Origin: Hasllibacter sp963833115
GTDB lineage: Bacteria; Pseudomonadota; Alphaproteobacteria; Rhodobacterales; Rhodobacteraceae
Length of the DNA: 64,000 nucleotides
Direction: 5' to 3'
Assembly: GCA_963833115.1 (NCBI GenBank)
Contig: CAWHWS010000002.1
Coordinates: 1,364,001 to 1,428,000 of the forward strand
Shown here: positions 1 to 8,888 of the stretch, in pieces
Position numbering within the stretch: position 1 is the first letter of the stretch
Layout of the letters: each line of letters begins with the position of its first letter
Made by a program: the position numbers and the translations under genes
The notes under the pieces: model-generated
Databases searched by the model: none
The model's input: the letters and a program-made list of their open reading frames with translations, nothing else
What the model was told of the DNA's origin: nothing

Positions 1-2
1 TG

Positions 3-449
3 CGGGTGCACGAGGCGATGACGCCGTTCTGGGACCGCTCGGGCGCGCGGCTGCGGGCGTGGATGGGCGTGGACGACGAGACGTTCTACGACCGGGACCG
101 GGTGGCCATCGTGCCGATGGCGTTCTGCTTCCCGGGCTACGATTCGGTTGGCTCGGACCTGCCGCCGCCGCCCGTGTGCGCGGCGACCTGGCGGGCGGCG
201 ATCCTCGAGCGGCTGCCGCGCGTCCGGCTCACGCTCCTCATCGGGGGGCACGCGCAGCGCTGGCACATGGGCGCGGCGGCCAAGGGGGGCGTGACGCGGC
301 TCGTCGCCGACTGGCGGGCCCACGCGCCGGACCTCTGGCCGCTGCCGCACCCGTCCTGGCGCAACACCGGCTGGCTCAAGCGCAATCCCTGGTTCGAGGC
401 CGAGACCGTGCCGGCGCTGCGCGCGCGCGTGGCCGGGGCGCTGTCGTGA
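3..449 (+). CDS. Uracil-DNA glycosylase family protein (5' end outside the window)
   Basis: The visible 147 residues look like the central and C-terminal part of a small uracil-DNA glycosylase family protein. The stretch VAIVPMAFCFPGYD and the late motif LPHPSWRNTGWLKRNPWF are typical of these proteins; the HPS segment corresponds to the conserved motif near the C-terminus that contacts DNA. The reading frame is open to the left edge. A GTG at position 6 exists, but the family needs more N-terminal sequence, so I treat the gene as truncated by the window. The stop codon overlaps the GTG start of the next gene (GTGA), suggesting a two-gene operon. Base-excision repair is the expected role. Confidence 0.75.
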   Translation, partial: RVHEAMTPFWDRSGARLRAWMGVDDETFYDRDRVAIVPMAFCFPGYDSVGSDLPPPPVCAATWRAAILERLPRVRLTLLIGGHAQRWHMGAAAKGGVTRLVADWRAHAPDLWPLPHPSWRNTGWLKRNPWFEAETVPALRARVAGALS

Positions 450-1252
450 GCGCGGCGCCCCCGGGTGCGGCCGGCGAGGTCACCCCGCTCGACGCGGCCT
501 ATGCCGAGATGGCGGCCGCGCCGGACGGGGAGGACGCGCCGCGCCTGCGCTTCTACGGGCGGCTGGCGGCGGGGGAGGCGTTCCTCCTCCTGGAGCGGGA
601 GGCGGAGGGCGGCAGCGTCGAGCCGCGGCTCTTCGACCTCGAGGACGGGCCGGTCGCGTTGATCTTCGACCGCGAGCACCGGGTGGCGGAGTTCACCGGC
701 GGGCCGGCGCCCTACGCGGCGATGCCGGGGCGGGTGGCGGTCGGGCTGCTGGCCGGGCGGGGGATCGGGCTCGGCGTGAACCTCGGCGTGGCGCCGTCCT
801 CGATCCTGCTGCCGGCCGAGGCGGTGGACTGGCTGGCCGAGACCTCGGCCGCGGTGCCGGTGGAGGCGACCGGCGTGCCCGAGGAGGTGCGCGCGCCCGC
901 GGGCCTGCCGGAGCCGCTCCTGCGGGCGCTGGACGCGCGGCTCGCCGCCGCGGCGGGGCTGGCGTCGGCGGCCTATCTCGCGGGGGTCACCTACCGGGAC
1001 GGGCGGCGCACGCACCTTTTGGCCTTCGTCGGGACCGCGCCGGGGGCGGAGCCGACCCTGGCGCGGGCGGCGGCGGAGGCGCTGACCTTCTCGGGGGTGG
1101 AGGCGGGCACGCTCGACGTCGCGTTCGTACGCGCGGCGGACCCGGTGGCGGCGCGGCTGGCCAAGGTGGGCCTGCGCTTCGACCTGCCGGAAGCGCCGCG
1201 CGCGAAGGGGCCGAGGCCCCCGGGCACGGACGGGCCGCCGACGCTGCGATGA
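446..1252 (+). CDS. SseB family protein
   Basis: A 268-residue protein with the layout of SseB-like proteins: an N-terminal SseB domain (about residues 10-125, including LRFYGRLAAGEAFLLLERE and a hydrophobic core GRVAVGLLAGRGIGLGVNLG) and a C-terminal domain after residue 150. The GTG start at 446 overlaps the upstream stop by GTGA, which decides the start. The function of SseB-like proteins in alphaproteobacteria is unclear; E. coli SseB is described as a serine-sensitivity enhancer. No catalytic motif is visible. The last residues are Pro/Arg-rich and probably disordered. Confidence 0.7.
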   Translation: MSAAPPGAAGEVTPLDAAYAEMAAAPDGEDAPRLRFYGRLAAGEAFLLLEREAEGGSVEPRLFDLEDGPVALIFDREHRVAEFTGGPAPYAAMPGRVAVGLLAGRGIGLGVNLGVAPSSILLPAEAVDWLAETSAAVPVEATGVPEEVRAPAGLPEPLLRALDARLAAAAGLASAAYLAGVTYRDGRRTHLLAFVGTAPGAEPTLARAAAEALTFSGVEAGTLDVAFVRAADPVAARLAKVGLRFDLPEAPRAKGPRPPGTDGPPTLR

Positions 1253-1371
1253 CGGCCTGCGGGGTGCCGCCCCGGGCTCGACCCGGGGCCTCGCGGTCAT
1301 CGGGCGCGCGTCGTCCCGCGGGGCCGCGGACCCGGTCCGGGGCGGCGTGTCGCTTTGGCGGTGGGCGCCGC

Positions 1372-2304
1372 TCAGTAGCCGCGGGCGCGGTCGACGAGGG
1401 CGTGCAGGGGCTCGCCGCGGAGCGCCCGGGCGACGTTGGCGGCGACGGTGCGCGCCGCGCTGGCCGGCCGGGTGGCCGAGGCGATGTGGGGCGTGATGGT
1501 GACGGCCGGGTGGGACCAGAAAGGATGCTCCGGGGGCAGCGGCTCGGTGCGGAACGTGTCGAGCGTGGCGTGCGCGGGGCGGCCGGCGTCGAGGGCCGCG
1601 ACGAGCGCGGCCTCGTCCACCAGGGCGCCGCGGCCGGGGTTCAGGAGGACGGCGCCCTCGGGCATCCACGCCAGGCGCTCGGGATCCATCAGGCCCTCGG
1701 TCTCGGGCGTGTGGGGCACGAGGAGGACGAGGATCTCGGAGCGCTCGATCACCGCGCGCAGGCCGTCCTCGCCGGTGCGCGACGTGACGCCGGGCAGGTC
1801 CTTGGGCGAGCGCGACCATCCCGCCACGTCGAAGCCGAGCCGGGCCAGCGCCGTCGCGGCGTCGGCCCCGAGGGCGCCCAGGCCGAGCACGCCGACGCGC
1901 CGTTCGGGCGCCAGGGGCGGCGGGCGCCGGTCCCAGTGGGGGGCCTCGGCGCGGACGTGACGGTCGGTCCCGAGATGGTGGCGCAGGACGTGGCCCAGCA
2001 CCCATTCGGTCATGCCGGCGGTCAGGCCCGCGGGGTCGACGAGCCGGGCGAGGGGCAGGTCCGCGGGCAGCCGGGGCAGGATCGCCTCGATCCCCGCCCA
2101 GAGGGCGAGGACGGCGCGGGCGCGGGGGAAGGCGGCGGCGTCGAAGCCCTCCGGCAGGTCCTCCACCACGATCCACTCGGCGGCCGCGCCCTCGGCGCCG
2201 GGGACGAGGCGCGCCTGCGGCACCGCGTCCGCCAGGGCGGCGGCGAGCGGCGGGGCGAAGCGGTCCCAGCCGTCGCCGGTCGTCACCAGCGCGACGGTGG
2301 TCAC
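1372..2304 (-). CDS. Glyoxylate/hydroxypyruvate reductase A-like D-2-hydroxyacid dehydrogenase
   Basis: A 310-residue member of the D-isomer 2-hydroxyacid dehydrogenase family, GhrA-like, expected to reduce glyoxylate or hydroxypyruvate with NAD(P)H. The dinucleotide fold is visible as GVLGLGALGADAATAL near residue 138. The catalytic Arg lies in NPGRGALVDEAAL and the catalytic His in TPHIASATRP near residue 280; the acid residue is in DTFRTEPLPPEHPFW. Length matches GhrA (about 310). It ends the minus-strand block starting at mreB, 24 bp downstream of rodA, so it may be read with the cell-shape operon. Substrate preference cannot be fixed from sequence. Confidence 0.85.
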   Translation of the reverse strand: MTTVALVTTGDGWDRFAPPLAAALADAVPQARLVPGAEGAAAEWIVVEDLPEGFDAAAFPRARAVLALWAGIEAILPRLPADLPLARLVDPAGLTAGMTEWVLGHVLRHHLGTDRHVRAEAPHWDRRPPPLAPERRVGVLGLGALGADAATALARLGFDVAGWSRSPKDLPGVTSRTGEDGLRAVIERSEILVLLVPHTPETEGLMDPERLAWMPEGAVLLNPGRGALVDEAALVAALDAGRPAHATLDTFRTEPLPPEHPFWSHPAVTITPHIASATRPASAARTVAANVARALRGEPLHALVDRARGY

Positions 2305-2328
2305 GGCGCGGCCGGGCCGATGGCTCCC

Positions 2329-3474
2329 TCAGCCACGGCGGGGGCGGTGGACATGCGCGCTCTGCACCAGGCCGAAGGCGCCCAGGAGGACGAGCATGGC
2401 CGAGCCGCCGTAGGAGACCAGCGGCAGGGGCACGCCGACGACGGGGGCGAGGCCGGTGACCATCGCCATGTTGACCGCGAAGTAGAGGAAGAAGGTGGCG
2501 CCGATGCCGAGCGAGAGGAGGGAGGCGAAGCGGTCGCGGGTGCGCAGCGCGGTGATGATGCAGAAGGTGGTGATGCCGACGTAGATCGCCAGGAGCGAGA
2601 CGCCGCCGACGAAGCCGAACTCCTCGGCCAGGGTGGTGAAGATGAAGTCGGTGTGCTTCTCGGGCAGGAAGTTCAGGCGCGACTGCGTGCCCTGCATGAA
2701 GCCCTTGCCGGACCAGCCCCCGGAGCCGAGCGCGATGGTCGCCTGGGTGATGTTGTAGCCGGCGCCGAGGGGGTCGACGCTCGGGTCGAGGAAGGTGTCG
2801 ATGCGGCGGTACTGGTACTCCTCCAGGAGGGCCCAGTCGGTGCCGCGCGAGGTGAGGACGGCGTGCACGGTGCCGGCGGCGGCGGCGATCACGGCGGCGA
2901 AGTACCACCAGGAGACGCCGGCGCAGAACATGACGATGCCGCCGCCCGCGACCAGGAGGATCGAGGTCCCGAGATCGGGCTGCTCGAGGACGAGGGCGGT
3001 GGGGACGAGGATCAGGGCGACGGGGAGCGCGACCCAGAACGGGTGGCTGACCCGGCGCACCGGGAGCCAGTCGTAATAGGCGGCGAGCATCATCACGAGG
3101 GCGACCTTCATGAGCTCGGAGGGCTGGAGGCGGAAGCCGCCGAGATCGATCCAGCGGGTGGCGCCGCCGCCGGTCTCGCCGAAGAGCTCGACCGCGACGA
3201 GGAGGGCGAGGCCGACGAGGTAGGCCGCCGCCGAGACGTTGCGCCAGAACCAGATCGGCACGAGGCCGATGACGAGCATCGCCAGGAGCCCGGCGCCGAA
3301 GCGCTCCGCCTGCGGGCCGGCCCAGGGGGTCCAGGAGCCGCCGGCGACGGAGTAGAGCATCAGGAAGCCCGCGCTCGAGGCCGCGCAGACGAGGACGACG
3401 AGGGGCCAGTTGAGGTGGAGGATCTTGGCCGCGCCGGTGGGGACGGCGCGGTACTGGCTCTCGAGATAGCTCAC
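2329..3474 (-). CDS. rodA: Rod shape-determining SEDS glycosyltransferase RodA
   Basis: A 381-residue polytopic membrane protein of the SEDS family, the peptidoglycan polymerase that works with PBP2 in lateral wall synthesis. About ten hydrophobic segments are visible. The family signatures LQPSELMKVALV, LEQPDLGTS and VPLPLVSYGGSAML are present. The start is GTG at 3474, overlapping the mrdA stop (GTGA), which gives the expected N-terminus VSYLESQYRAVPTGAAK. It is the last cell-shape gene of the mreB-mreC-mreD-mrdA-rodA block, and every junction from mreC onward is a 4-bp stop-start overlap. Confidence 0.95.
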   Translation of the reverse strand: MSYLESQYRAVPTGAAKILHLNWPLVVLVCAASSAGFLMLYSVAGGSWTPWAGPQAERFGAGLLAMLVIGLVPIWFWRNVSAAAYLVGLALLVAVELFGETGGGATRWIDLGGFRLQPSELMKVALVMMLAAYYDWLPVRRVSHPFWVALPVALILVPTALVLEQPDLGTSILLVAGGGIVMFCAGVSWWYFAAVIAAAAGTVHAVLTSRGTDWALLEEYQYRRIDTFLDPSVDPLGAGYNITQATIALGSGGWSGKGFMQGTQSRLNFLPEKHTDFIFTTLAEEFGFVGGVSLLAIYVGITTFCIITALRTRDRFASLLSLGIGATFFLYFAVNMAMVTGLAPVVGVPLPLVSYGGSAMLVLLGAFGLVQSAHVHRPRRG

Positions 3475-5417
3475 GCCTCGGACTCCGCCGCGCCGGGGGC
3501 GCCGGGCCGGGCGCGGGCGGCCATCTCGTCGTACATGGTGCCGATGCGGCCGCGCTGGTCGGAGGGATAGGCCTCGATCGGGGGGCGGCCGCGGTGGAGC
3601 GCCCAGAGGAGGATGTCCCGCGCGGGGGGAGCGGCCGCGACGGAGCCGCCGCCGCCGTGCTCGACGATGACGGAGATCGCGTAGCGGGGGGACTCGTAGG
3701 GCGCGTAGCCGACGAAGAGCGCGTGGTCGCGCCGGTTCCAGGGGAGCTGGTCGTTGCCGATGACGCCGCGGGCGCGCTCCTCGGCGGTGATGTTGCGGAC
3801 CTGTGAGGTGCCGGTCTTGCCGGCCATGCGGATGCCGCCGACGGTGCGGGACCGGCGGGCGGTGCCGCGCGCGGCGTTGGAGACCGCGTCCATGCCGGCG
3901 CGCACGAGGGCCAGGGACCGGTCCGAGACGCCGAGCGGGGCCGCCTCGGGGACGTCCACCGGCACGCCGTCCACGCGGTGCACGAGGCGGGGCATCACGG
4001 CGCGGCCCGAGGCGATGCGCGCGGTCATCACCGCGAGCTGGAGCGGGGTCGACAGGACGTAGCCCTGGCCGATGGAGGCGTTGAGCGTGTCGCCGATGCG
4101 CCAGGACGCCGCGTGGCGCTCGCGCTTCCAGGCCTTGTCCGGCATGATCCCGGTGCGCACGGCCGAGAGGGGCAGGTCGCCGAAATCCTCCCCGAGGCCG
4201 AAGCGGCGGGACATGGCGGCGATGGCGTCGATGCCGACGCGCTGCGACAGCTCGTAATAGTAGACGTCGCAGGACTGCTCGAGGCTCTCGTTGAGGTCCA
4301 TGTGGCCGTGCCCGCCGCGCTTCCAGCAGTGGAAGCGGCGGTTGCCGAGCTCGGTGTAGCCGGGGCACCAGACGGTCTCGCCGGGGCTGACGACGCCGGC
4401 CTCGAGCGCGGCGAGCGCGACCATCATCTTGAAGGTGGAGCCGGGCGGATAGGCGCCCTGGACGGACTTGGTGGCCAGGGGCCGGTGGTCGTCGGAGGTG
4501 AGGGTGCCGTAATCGGCGGTGGAGATGCCGCGGATGAAGAGGTTGGGATCGAAGCTGGGCGCGCTGCCCACGGCGAGGAGGTCGCCCGACGTCACGTCCA
4601 TGACGACGGCGGCGGCGCTCTCCCCCTCGAGGCGGGCCTGGACGAAGGATTGCAGCCCGGCGTCGACCGTGAGCTGCACGTCCGCGCCGGGGCGGGGGAT
4701 CTGGCGGCCGATCTCGCGCATGACGCGGCCGGCGGCGTTGACCTCGATCCGCTTGGCGCCGGCGGCGCCGCGGAGATCGGCCTCCATCTTGTTCTCCACC
4801 CCGGTCTTGCCGATCTGGAAGCGCGGGATCTGCAGGAGGGGGTCGGGGTCCTCGAGCTTGGAGAGGTCGTAGTCGCTCACCGGGCCGACATAGCCCGCGA
4901 CGTGCGCGAAGTCGGCGCCGAGGGGGTAGTCGCGGCTCAGGCCGACCTCGGGGGTGATGCCGGGCAGGGCGGGGGCGTTGACGGCGACGCGGGAGAGCTC
5001 CTCCCATGTGAGGCGGTCGGCGATGGCGACGGGCACGAAGGGCGAGCGGCGGGCCATCTCGCGCCGGGCGCGGGCGAGGTCGTCGTCGTCGATCTCCACG
5101 AGGGTGCGCAGGCGGGCGAGCACCTCCTCCACGTCGCCGGCGTCCTCGCGGACGATGACGACGCGGTAATTGGCGACGTTGCCGGCGATGAGCCGCCCCT
5201 CGCGGTCGAAGATCTGGCCGCGGGCGGGGGGCAGCAGGCGCAGATTGATGCGGTTCTCCTCGGCGAGGAGGCGGAACTGGTCCGCCTCCTCGACCTGGAG
5301 CTGGCGCATGCGGGCGGCCAGGAGGGCGGCGACGCCGAGCTGCGCGCCGCCCAGGACGAGGCCCCTGCGCGAGATGCGCCGGGCGGAGAGCGCGGTGTCG
5401 GCGGCGGTTCGCTTCAT
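3471..5417 (-). CDS. mrdA: Penicillin-binding protein 2 (elongasome transpeptidase)
   Basis: A 648-residue class B PBP that cross-links peptidoglycan during elongation, partner of RodA. One N-terminal membrane anchor (LVLGGAQLGVAALLAA, about residues 19-35) precedes the dimerisation domain (PARGQIFDREGRLIAGN). The transpeptidase motifs are SxxK in GSTFKMM, SxN-type SCDVYYYEL and KTG in AGKTGTSQ. ATG at 5417 is chosen because it overlaps the mreD stop (ATGA) and gives a basic MKRTAADTALSARR cytoplasmic tail. The frame stays open further upstream, but that part lies inside mreD. The C-terminus is short and Ala/Pro-rich. Confidence 0.95.
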   Translation of the reverse strand: MKRTAADTALSARRISRRGLVLGGAQLGVAALLAARMRQLQVEEADQFRLLAEENRINLRLLPPARGQIFDREGRLIAGNVANYRVVIVREDAGDVEEVLARLRTLVEIDDDDLARARREMARRSPFVPVAIADRLTWEELSRVAVNAPALPGITPEVGLSRDYPLGADFAHVAGYVGPVSDYDLSKLEDPDPLLQIPRFQIGKTGVENKMEADLRGAAGAKRIEVNAAGRVMREIGRQIPRPGADVQLTVDAGLQSFVQARLEGESAAAVVMDVTSGDLLAVGSAPSFDPNLFIRGISTADYGTLTSDDHRPLATKSVQGAYPPGSTFKMMVALAALEAGVVSPGETVWCPGYTELGNRRFHCWKRGGHGHMDLNESLEQSCDVYYYELSQRVGIDAIAAMSRRFGLGEDFGDLPLSAVRTGIMPDKAWKRERHAASWRIGDTLNASIGQGYVLSTPLQLAVMTARIASGRAVMPRLVHRVDGVPVDVPEAAPLGVSDRSLALVRAGMDAVSNAARGTARRSRTVGGIRMAGKTGTSQVRNITAEERARGVIGNDQLPWNRRDHALFVGYAPYESPRYAISVIVEHGGGGSVAAAPPARDILLWALHRGRPPIEAYPSDQRGRIGTMYDEMAARARPGAPGAAESEA

Positions 5418-5968
5418 GTGGCGGCCTCCTTCGGGGCGCCCCGCGCGCGTCCGCGGGCGGGGTGCCGGCGCAGGCCGAGGACGAGCGCGGCCGCGGCCGC
5501 CAGGACGGGATACAGGAGCGCGCCGGAGATCGCACGCAGGAGGACCGGTCCGAGATCGGGCGCGGGCGTGAGCGTGAGGCTCAGCGCCGCGCGCTCGGCC
5601 ACGGCGATGATGAGGACGATGGCGCCGGCGCGGGCCCATTCGGCGGCGAGGCCCTCGGGCAGGTGGGCGCGCGCGCGCAGATGCTCGGCCGCCAGGAGGA
5701 CGAGCGCGGCGCGCAGGCCGGGCGGCTGGCCGGTGACGAAGTCGGCGGCGAGGAAGACGAAGGCCAGCGAGAGCACCGGCAGGTGCGCGGGGCGCCGCAC
5801 CAGCCAGGCCAGCGACAGCAGGAGGAGCACGTCCGGCACGGGCCAGCGCCGGGGCAGCGCCTCGCCGGGGAGCATCGCGAGGACGGTGATCGCGGCGGCG
5901 AGCGCGAGATAGCCGGCGCGGCCGGCCGCGACGCGGGCGGGGGAGGACGGGTTCGGCGGCGCGCTCAC
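5414..5968 (-). CDS. mreD: Rod shape-determining protein MreD
   Basis: A 184-residue integral membrane protein between mreC and mrdA. It has five to six hydrophobic segments, starting with GYLALAAAITVLAML and including PDVLLLLSLAWLV. MreD is poorly conserved, so the call rests on its membrane topology, its size (usually 160-180 residues) and its exact position in the mreBCD operon. Start and stop overlap the neighbouring genes by 4 bp (ATGA). MreD joins MreB filaments to the wall-synthesis complex in the inner membrane. The C-terminal tail is basic (RRHPARGRARG). Confidence 0.88.
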   Translation of the reverse strand: MSAPPNPSSPARVAAGRAGYLALAAAITVLAMLPGEALPRRWPVPDVLLLLSLAWLVRRPAHLPVLSLAFVFLAADFVTGQPPGLRAALVLLAAEHLRARAHLPEGLAAEWARAGAIVLIIAVAERAALSLTLTPAPDLGPVLLRAISGALLYPVLAAAAALVLGLRRHPARGRARGAPKEAAT

Positions 5969-6945
5969 CCGCCGGACTCCCGGGCGGCGGCGACGGCGTC
6001 CTCGATGCTGGCGGCGTCGGGCGGCGTGCCCGGGCCCTCGGCCGGCGGGGCGGCGGAGCCCTCGGCCGGGCCCTCGGCGGCCGGCCGCACCGGGCCGATG
6101 AGGCCGCCGGGGTCCGTGACGGCCTCGGGCGGGCGGGCGCGGATGACGCGCAGGAACTCCAGCCGGCCGTAATCGGCGGCGAGGCGCGCGCGCAGGCGGC
6201 CGCCCGCGTCGACCGCGACCTGCCCGATCAGGAGGCCCGGCGGAAAGACGCCGCCGTCGCCGGAGGAGACGATCCGGTCGCCGGGGCGCACGGCCTCGGG
6301 GTCCTCGACGAAGTCGAGCGCGGGGGCGGCGCCGTTGTCGCCCTGCGCGATGGCGCTGGCGCCGGAGGGCTGGATCGTGACCGGCAGGCGCGAGGCGCCG
6401 TCCGTCAGGAGGATCACGCGGGCGGTGCGGCGCCCGGTCCCGGAGATGCGCCCGACGAGGCCGAGCCCGTCCATCGCCGCCCAGCCGTCGGTCACGCCGT
6501 CGCGCGCGCCGACGTTGAGGAGAACGGACTGGCGGAAGGGCGAGCCCGAATCGGCCATGACGCGGCCGGTGATCCAGGTGTGCCGCGGATCCAGGCGCAC
6601 GTTGTTGAGCTCCAGGAGGCGGGCGTTCTGCTGCTCGAGCTGGAGCGCGGCCTCGCGCCAGGCCTGCATCTGCTGGAGCTCGCGGCGCAGCTCGCGGTTC
6701 TGCTCGTGGATGCGGGCGTAGGAGCGGAAGTCCTGGGCCATGCCGGTGGCGGCGCCGAGCGGGGCGAGGGCCCAGTCGAGGCGGGGCACGATGGCGTCGA
6801 CCACGTCGGCGCGGATGCGCTCGACGCGCGGGCTGTCGATGCGCCAGACGAGGAACAGCGCGAGGCAGGCCGCGATCGCGCCGAGCGCGAAGACCCGCCG
6901 CAGCGGGCCGCGATAGTCCTGCGCGGTGGGCCGGTTGGCGGGCAT
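5965..6945 (-). CDS. mreC: Rod shape-determining protein MreC
   Basis: A 326-residue periplasmic scaffold protein. A short cytoplasmic tail is followed by one membrane segment (FALGAIAACLALFLVW, about residues 19-34), a coiled coil (about residues 80-125, ELRRELQQMQAWREAALQLE) and the beta-rich MreC domain (RVMADSGSPFRQSVLLNVG to about residue 270). The last 55 residues are Pro/Ala/Glu-rich (EGPAEGSAAPPAEGPGTPP) and probably disordered, a common addition in Rhodobacterales. It sits 22 bp after mreB and overlaps mreD by 4 bp. Confidence 0.93.
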   Translation of the reverse strand: MPANRPTAQDYRGPLRRVFALGAIAACLALFLVWRIDSPRVERIRADVVDAIVPRLDWALAPLGAATGMAQDFRSYARIHEQNRELRRELQQMQAWREAALQLEQQNARLLELNNVRLDPRHTWITGRVMADSGSPFRQSVLLNVGARDGVTDGWAAMDGLGLVGRISGTGRRTARVILLTDGASRLPVTIQPSGASAIAQGDNGAAPALDFVEDPEAVRPGDRIVSSGDGGVFPPGLLIGQVAVDAGGRLRARLAADYGRLEFLRVIRARPPEAVTDPGGLIGPVRPAAEGPAEGSAAPPAEGPGTPPDAASIEDAVAAARESGG

Positions 6946-6967
6946 CGGCGCTCCTCGGGCGGCCTGC

Positions 6968-8005
6968 TCAGCTGTCGTAATCGATCACGTGGCGGAGCTT
7001 GTGCTCATATTCCAGCGCCTTGCCGGTGCCGAGCGCCACGCAGTTGAGCGGCTCGTCGGCGATGGAGACGCCCAGGCCCGTCTGCTCGCGCAGCGCGAGG
7101 TCGAGCTCGCCCAGGAGGGCGCCGCCGCCGGTGAGCATGACGCCGCGGTCGACGATGTCGGCGGCGAGGTCGGGGGGCGTGGCCTCCAGCGCGGTCATCA
7201 CGGCCTCGCAGATCTGCTGCACCGGCTCGGCGAGGGCCTCGGCGACCTGGGCCTGGTTGATCTCCGTCTCCTTGGGAACGCCGTTGAGGAGGTCGCGCCC
7301 GCGGATCCGCATCGACGCGCCGCGCCCGTCATCGGGCATGCGGGCGGTGCCGATGGAGGTCTTGATGCGCTCGGCGGTGGCCTCCCCGATGAGGAGGTTA
7401 TGCTGCCGGCGCAGGTGCGAGATGATCGCCTCGTCCATGCGGTCGCCGCCGACGCGCACCGAGCGGGCGTAGACGATGTCACCGAGGGAGAGGACCGCGA
7501 CCTCGGTGGTGCCGCCGCCGATGTCCACGACCATCGAGCCGGTGGGGTCGGTGATCGGCATGCCGGCGCCGATGGCCGCCGATATGGGCTCCGCGATGAG
7601 GCCCGCGCGCCGGGCGCCGGCGGAGAGGACGGACTGCCGGATGGCGCGCTTCTCCACCGGGGTGGCGCCGTGGGGGACGCAGACGATGATCTTCGGCTTG
7701 GTGAAGGTCGTGCGCTTGTGGCACTTGCGGATGAAGTGCTTGATCATCTCCTCGGCGACGTCGAAATCGGCGATGACCCCTTCGCGCATGGGGCGGATCG
7801 CCTGGATCGTGCCGGGGGTGCGACCCAGCATCAGCTTGGCGTCCTCGCCCACGGCGAGCACCTTCTTCACCCCGTCCTTGACCTGATAGGCGACGACCGA
7901 GGGCTCGTTGAGGATGATGCCGCGGCCCTTGACGTAGACGAGCGTGTTCGCGGTGCCGAGGTCGATGGCCATGTCGGTCGAGAAGAGGCCCGAGAAGATG
8001 GACAT
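6968..8005 (-). CDS. mreB: Actin-like cell-shape protein MreB
   Basis: A 345-residue bacterial actin that forms membrane-bound filaments directing lateral wall growth. Signatures are the phosphate-1 loop in DMAIDLGTANTLVYVKG, the second phosphate loop VVDIGGGTTEVAVLSLG and the adenosine motif MLTGGGALLGELD. ATG at 8005 gives the conserved amphipathic N-terminus MSIFSGLFSTDMAIDLG. A second ATG twelve bases upstream would add only MGAR and is less likely. It is the first gene of the cell-shape operon; its promoter must lie in the 88 bp up to the next gene or further upstream. Confidence 0.96.
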   Translation of the reverse strand: MSIFSGLFSTDMAIDLGTANTLVYVKGRGIILNEPSVVAYQVKDGVKKVLAVGEDAKLMLGRTPGTIQAIRPMREGVIADFDVAEEMIKHFIRKCHKRTTFTKPKIIVCVPHGATPVEKRAIRQSVLSAGARRAGLIAEPISAAIGAGMPITDPTGSMVVDIGGGTTEVAVLSLGDIVYARSVRVGGDRMDEAIISHLRRQHNLLIGEATAERIKTSIGTARMPDDGRGASMRIRGRDLLNGVPKETEINQAQVAEALAEPVQQICEAVMTALEATPPDLAADIVDRGVMLTGGGALLGELDLALREQTGLGVSIADEPLNCVALGTGKALEYEHKLRHVIDYDS

Positions 8006-8093
8006 GCGCGCCCCCATGCGGAAAGGGCCGCGCGACCCCCATCGGCGCGCAGCTTCGGCCCGGCATACCGGTGCCCGCCGCGGGGTGAAAGGT

Positions 8094-8762
8094 CTAGCGG
8101 CCCGACTTCGCGGCGACGATCCGCCATGACGGGCGGGGCCGTCCCCGCCGCGCGCGCCGCCCCAGGCCCAGCGCCGCCAGGGCCGAGAGGAGCAGCGCGC
8201 CCCCCGCGGGCAGGGGGATGGGCGCGGGCGGATCCGTGACGACGGCCGTCAGGGCATAGGTGTAGTCGACCGAGAAGGTGCCCCCGGTGCCCGAGGCCAG
8301 CATGCCGACGAAGAGCTGGTAGGTGCCCGGCCCCGCCGCGGCGACCGAGACCACGGGCGGCCCGCCCGGCGCGGGCACCGCGAAGGGGAAGAGCGCCGGC
8401 TCGGCGTCGTCGATCGGCAGGCGCAGGCCGAGCACGGTGTAGAAGAAATCCGTCGCGGTTCCCGTCGAGGGCGAGGTCGTGAGGGTGACCGCCTGCACCG
8501 CAAGGCCGTCCGGGACCACGACGCGGAAGGCGTCGCGCTGGTCCTCGAACCCTCCGCAGAAGAAGCGGCCGTTCACGGGCGAGACGCACTCGCCCCGGAT
8601 CGTGCTGGAGATCGTGTTGAGCCCGGCCGACAGCGTCCCGAGGAGGGGCGTGTCGCCGGACGCGGAGAAGGGGATGCCCTCCGGGCCGACGTTGATCGTG
8701 AGCGCGGCGGCCGGGGCGGCGGCGGCGAGGATGGCGGCGAGGGCGAGGGGGGTGACGCGCAT
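8094..8762 (-). CDS. Secreted protein with VPLPA-CTERM-like sorting signal
   Basis: A 222-residue exported protein of unknown function. An N-terminal signal peptide (MRVTPLALAAILAAAAPAAA, cleavage near residue 20) leads into a beta-rich Gly/Thr/Pro domain with one Cys pair candidate (ECVSPVNGRFFCGG). The C-terminus has the tripartite sorting signal: PIPLPAGGALL, a hydrophobic helix (SALAALGLG) and the basic cluster RRARRGRPR. This resembles the VPLPA variant of PEP-CTERM signals common in Rhodobacterales, recognised by an exosortase-like enzyme not seen here. The real tail extends about 15 residues past the basic cluster, longer than usual. It is probably transcribed separately from mreB. Confidence 0.72.
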   Translation of the reverse strand: MRVTPLALAAILAAAAPAAALTINVGPEGIPFSASGDTPLLGTLSAGLNTISSTIRGECVSPVNGRFFCGGFEDQRDAFRVVVPDGLAVQAVTLTTSPSTGTATDFFYTVLGLRLPIDDAEPALFPFAVPAPGGPPVVSVAAAGPGTYQLFVGMLASGTGGTFSVDYTYALTAVVTDPPAPIPLPAGGALLLSALAALGLGRRARRGRPRPSWRIVAAKSGR

Positions 8763-8888
8763 GGGGGGAGCTCCGTGGCGGGACGGTCGGAAGGTGCCGT
8801 CACGTTAAGGACCTGTCAACGATCTTGAGGGCGGCCCCTCGGGGGATCGCGGCGCCCCATGCCGCCGCGACCCCTTCGGGAGCGGGGG

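Noticed and set aside
137..2908. Very long open frames on the opposite strand of, or out of frame with, known genes (for example 137-2908 minus, 20346-23156 plus, 36339-39551 minus)
   Set aside because: They are Arg/Gly/Ala/His-rich shadows caused by the high GC content and overlap genes with clear protein-family motifs.
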